59,589 nucleotides of DNA from Mycobacterium sp. E3251. Lineage in GTDB: Bacteria > Actinomycetota > Actinomycetes > Mycobacteriales > Mycobacteriaceae. The DNA lies in contig NZ_LZJF01000155.1 in assembly GCF_001666835.1 (NCBI RefSeq), positions 1 through 59,589 of the forward strand, written 5' to 3'. Made by a program: the position numbers and the translations under genes. Shown here one piece after another: positions 58,139-59,589 of the stretch; position 1 is the first letter of the stretch, and every line of letters begins with the position of its first letter. The notes below the pieces were generated by a model. That model was not told the DNA's origin, did not search any database, and saw nothing but the letters and a program-made list of their open reading frames with translations.

Positions 58139-58176
58139 GTCTACCTGTGCCAGCTAAGAGTATGTTGTGGGTTGCT

Positions 58177-58797
58177 ATGACAACTTCCGATGTCGGAACG
58201 CCCGCCGCGTCGGCTCGTGAACGTATCCTGGCCGCCGCATATGAGCTGTTCAGCCGGCGTGGAATCCGTGCGGTCGGCACCGAAGAGGTGATCGACCGGG
58301 CCGGTGTAGCCAGGGCCACGCTATATCGGCATTTCGCCACCAAGAACGACCTCGTCCTGGCTGTGCTGCAGCGGCGCGAGGAACTGTGGACGCACGGCCT
58401 GATCGAGGAGCAGTCACGGCAGCGGGGCGAGACGCCCGAGCAACAGTTGCTCGCAATCTTCGACGTCATGCACGACTGGATTCAACTGCGTGACGGCTAC
58501 GAGGGCTGCTCGTTCATCAACGTGCTGCTCGAGCTCGGGCCCGATTCGCCCGCGGGGCGGGCCTGCATCACCCACATCGACCACGTTCGCGACATCGTGC
58601 GTCAGCGCGCGATGGCGGCGGGCCTGACCGACGTCGAGGACTTCGCCTCGTCCTGGCACATCTTGATGAAGGGCGCCATCGTTCTGGCGGCAGTGGGCGA
58701 TGTGGATGCGGCCTTGCGTGCCCGGAGGATGGCCAGCGCCCTCATCGCAGAGCATCGGCCGGTCGCGCCGGAGGATCTCGGCGAAGCGGCCAGCTAA
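58177..58797 (+). CDS. TetR family transcriptional regulator
   Basis: 206 residues. The N-terminal DNA-binding domain is ARERILAAAYELFSRRGIRA, then TEEVIDRAGVARATLYRHFA, which is the recognition helix. The C-terminal ligand domain is helical and ends in EHRPVAPEDLGEAAS. Possible ligand unknown. ATG at 58177; two further in-frame ATGs lie upstream. Likely autoregulates and controls the divergent STAS/ligase pair through the palindrome. Confidence 0.92.
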   Translation: MTTSDVGTPAASARERILAAAYELFSRRGIRAVGTEEVIDRAGVARATLYRHFATKNDLVLAVLQRREELWTHGLIEEQSRQRGETPEQQLLAIFDVMHDWIQLRDGYEGCSFINVLLELGPDSPAGRACITHIDHVRDIVRQRAMAAGLTDVEDFASSWHILMKGAIVLAAVGDVDAALRARRMASALIAEHRPVAPEDLGEAAS

Positions 58798-58805
58798 CCC
58801 GCCTC

Positions 58806-59471
58806 TCAAGCCGCGTCGGCGGCGGTGCTGTCGGCCTTGCGGTAGTGCTCGGCCTCGAGCTCGGCGATGGCCCGGGAGGTGCGTTCACGCAGCGCGAAGG
58901 CCGCGATCAGCCCGAACACGATCGCGATGACCAGCGCTATCCAGGAGAACCGCTCCAGCCAGCGCTCCGCGGCCATCCCGGCGTAGTACACCAGCGCGGT
59001 GGTGCCGCCGGCCCAGCAGATGGCGCCCGAGACGTTGGCGGCCAAGAAGCGCGGATAGTGCATCTTCAAGGCTCCGGCCAGTGGCCCGGCGAAAATCCGC
59101 AGCAGCGCGATGAAGCGGCCGAAGAAGACCGCCCGAACTCCCCAGCGGCTGAACAACTTTTCGGCCAACGCGACGTGTCCGGGACCGAAATGTTTGGGGA
59201 ACCGCCGGCCCAGGCGGTCGAAGAGCGGCATACCGAACCGGCGCCCGATCGTGTAACCGATCGAGTCGCCGACCACGGCGCCGATCACCGCCGCGATGCC
59301 GACGCCGACGGGGTTGACGGGCAGGTCGTCGTGCGACGACATCAGCGCCGCGCTGACCAGGATGATCTCGCCGGGAAGGGGAATGCCCAGGCTCTCGAGC
59401 CCGACCACGCCGCCGACCACCAGGTAGACCGCGAGCGGCGGGATCGCGTGCAGCAAAGCCTCCACATCCAT
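58806..59471 (-). CDS. DedA family membrane protein
   Basis: 221 residues, about five or six helices. The signature VGLESLGIPLPGEIILVSAA is followed by GAVVGDSIGYTIGRRFG and the charged pair segment FFGRFIALLRIFAGPLAG. DedA/UPF0043 proteins flip undecaprenyl phosphate or phospholipids and support membrane potential. The C-terminus is charged. Convergent with the TetR gene. Confidence 0.92.
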   Translation of the reverse strand: MDVEALLHAIPPLAVYLVVGGVVGLESLGIPLPGEIILVSAALMSSHDDLPVNPVGVGIAAVIGAVVGDSIGYTIGRRFGMPLFDRLGRRFPKHFGPGHVALAEKLFSRWGVRAVFFGRFIALLRIFAGPLAGALKMHYPRFLAANVSGAICWAGGTTALVYYAGMAAERWLERFSWIALVIAIVFGLIAAFALRERTSRAIAELEAEHYRKADSTAADAA

Positions 59472-59507
59472 GCGTCCAGCATGCCTGACGGTCCGGCGGT
59501 ACGCGCC

Positions 59508-59589
59508 CTAAACCCGCCGCTTCGCGTCGGCCGGTCGGCTCGGCGCGCCGAGGCTCTCCAACTGCGGCCGTTTGGGTTCCCGGCCGTCG
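59508..59589 (-). CDS. C-terminal end of a further gene (partial)
   Basis: An open frame runs to the window edge on the minus strand and ends at TAG 59508-59510. About 26 codons are visible (GREPKRPQLESLGAPSRPAD ...), Pro/Arg-rich. No identification is possible; the gene continues outside the window. Confidence 0.35.
   Translation of the reverse strand, partial: DGREPKRPQLESLGAPSRPADAKRRV

Overview
The window is chromosomal DNA of a high-GC actinomycete, almost certainly a slow-growing Mycobacterium. From sigA (130-1632) to clpC2 (30831-31577) the gene order matches, as I recall it, the M. tuberculosis block Rv2703-Rv2667: sigA, ppgK, suhB, cei, DUF4193, DUF3093, dut, DUF3710, hydrolase, OB-fold protein, DUF3159, ceoC, ceoB, permease, TRAM methyltransferase, dxs, rnd, DUF3000, echA15, hemE, cgoX, chdC, methyltransferase, msrB, aftC, secreted hydrolase, ribD-like reductase, zapE-like ATPase, GNAT, secreted protein, clpC2. 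The species cannot be fixed from this; the catalase-like gene at 54561 recalls the M. avium complex.

Region 1 (1-31.6 kb) is the conserved core: the principal sigma factor, polyphosphate glucokinase, dUTPase, K+-linked RCK proteins (ceoBC) with a permease and a K+/H+ antiporter, isoprenoid precursor synthesis (dxs), the coproporphyrin-dependent haem pathway (hemE-cgoX-chdC), arabinan synthesis (aftC) and the Clp-N protein ClpC2 with a twin palindromic operator. Two departures stand out: an antiporter lies between the TRAM methyltransferase and dxs, and a compact unit of about 1 kb carrying a frameshifted DUF559 nuclease-like gene between palindromic ends lies between the convergent methyltransferase and msrB genes.

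Region 2 (31.6-42.2 kb) is accessory and rich in small exported proteins: four DUF732 proteins, an NlpC/P60-like secreted protein, other small secreted or acidic proteins, an alanine/Na+ symporter, a CtaG-like protein and a cation diffusion facilitator.

Region 3 (about 42.27-47.29 kb) looks like a small genomic island in the 3' end of a tRNA-Val(GAC) gene. The last 24 bases of that tRNA are repeated in direct orientation about 4.9 kb away. Inside are a DUF4189-type secreted protein, decayed DNA, a HicA-like toxin with an overlapping partner gene, a frameshifted gene, an unknown helical protein and a stand-alone Ntn-hydrolase (proteasome-fold) candidate. No integrase is visible. Four tRNA genes (Val-GAC, Cys, Gly, Val-CAC) follow.

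Region 4 (47.7-59.6 kb) holds an Acg-type nitroreductase, an acyl-CoA/lipid-type cluster (enoyl-CoA hydratase, metallo-beta-lactamase-fold protein, acyl-CoA synthetase, carboxymuconolactone decarboxylase-like protein, SDR), a catalase-like haem protein, a TauE/SafE permease, a YbdK-type ligase, a STAS protein divergent from a TetR regulator with a palindrome between them, and a DedA protein.
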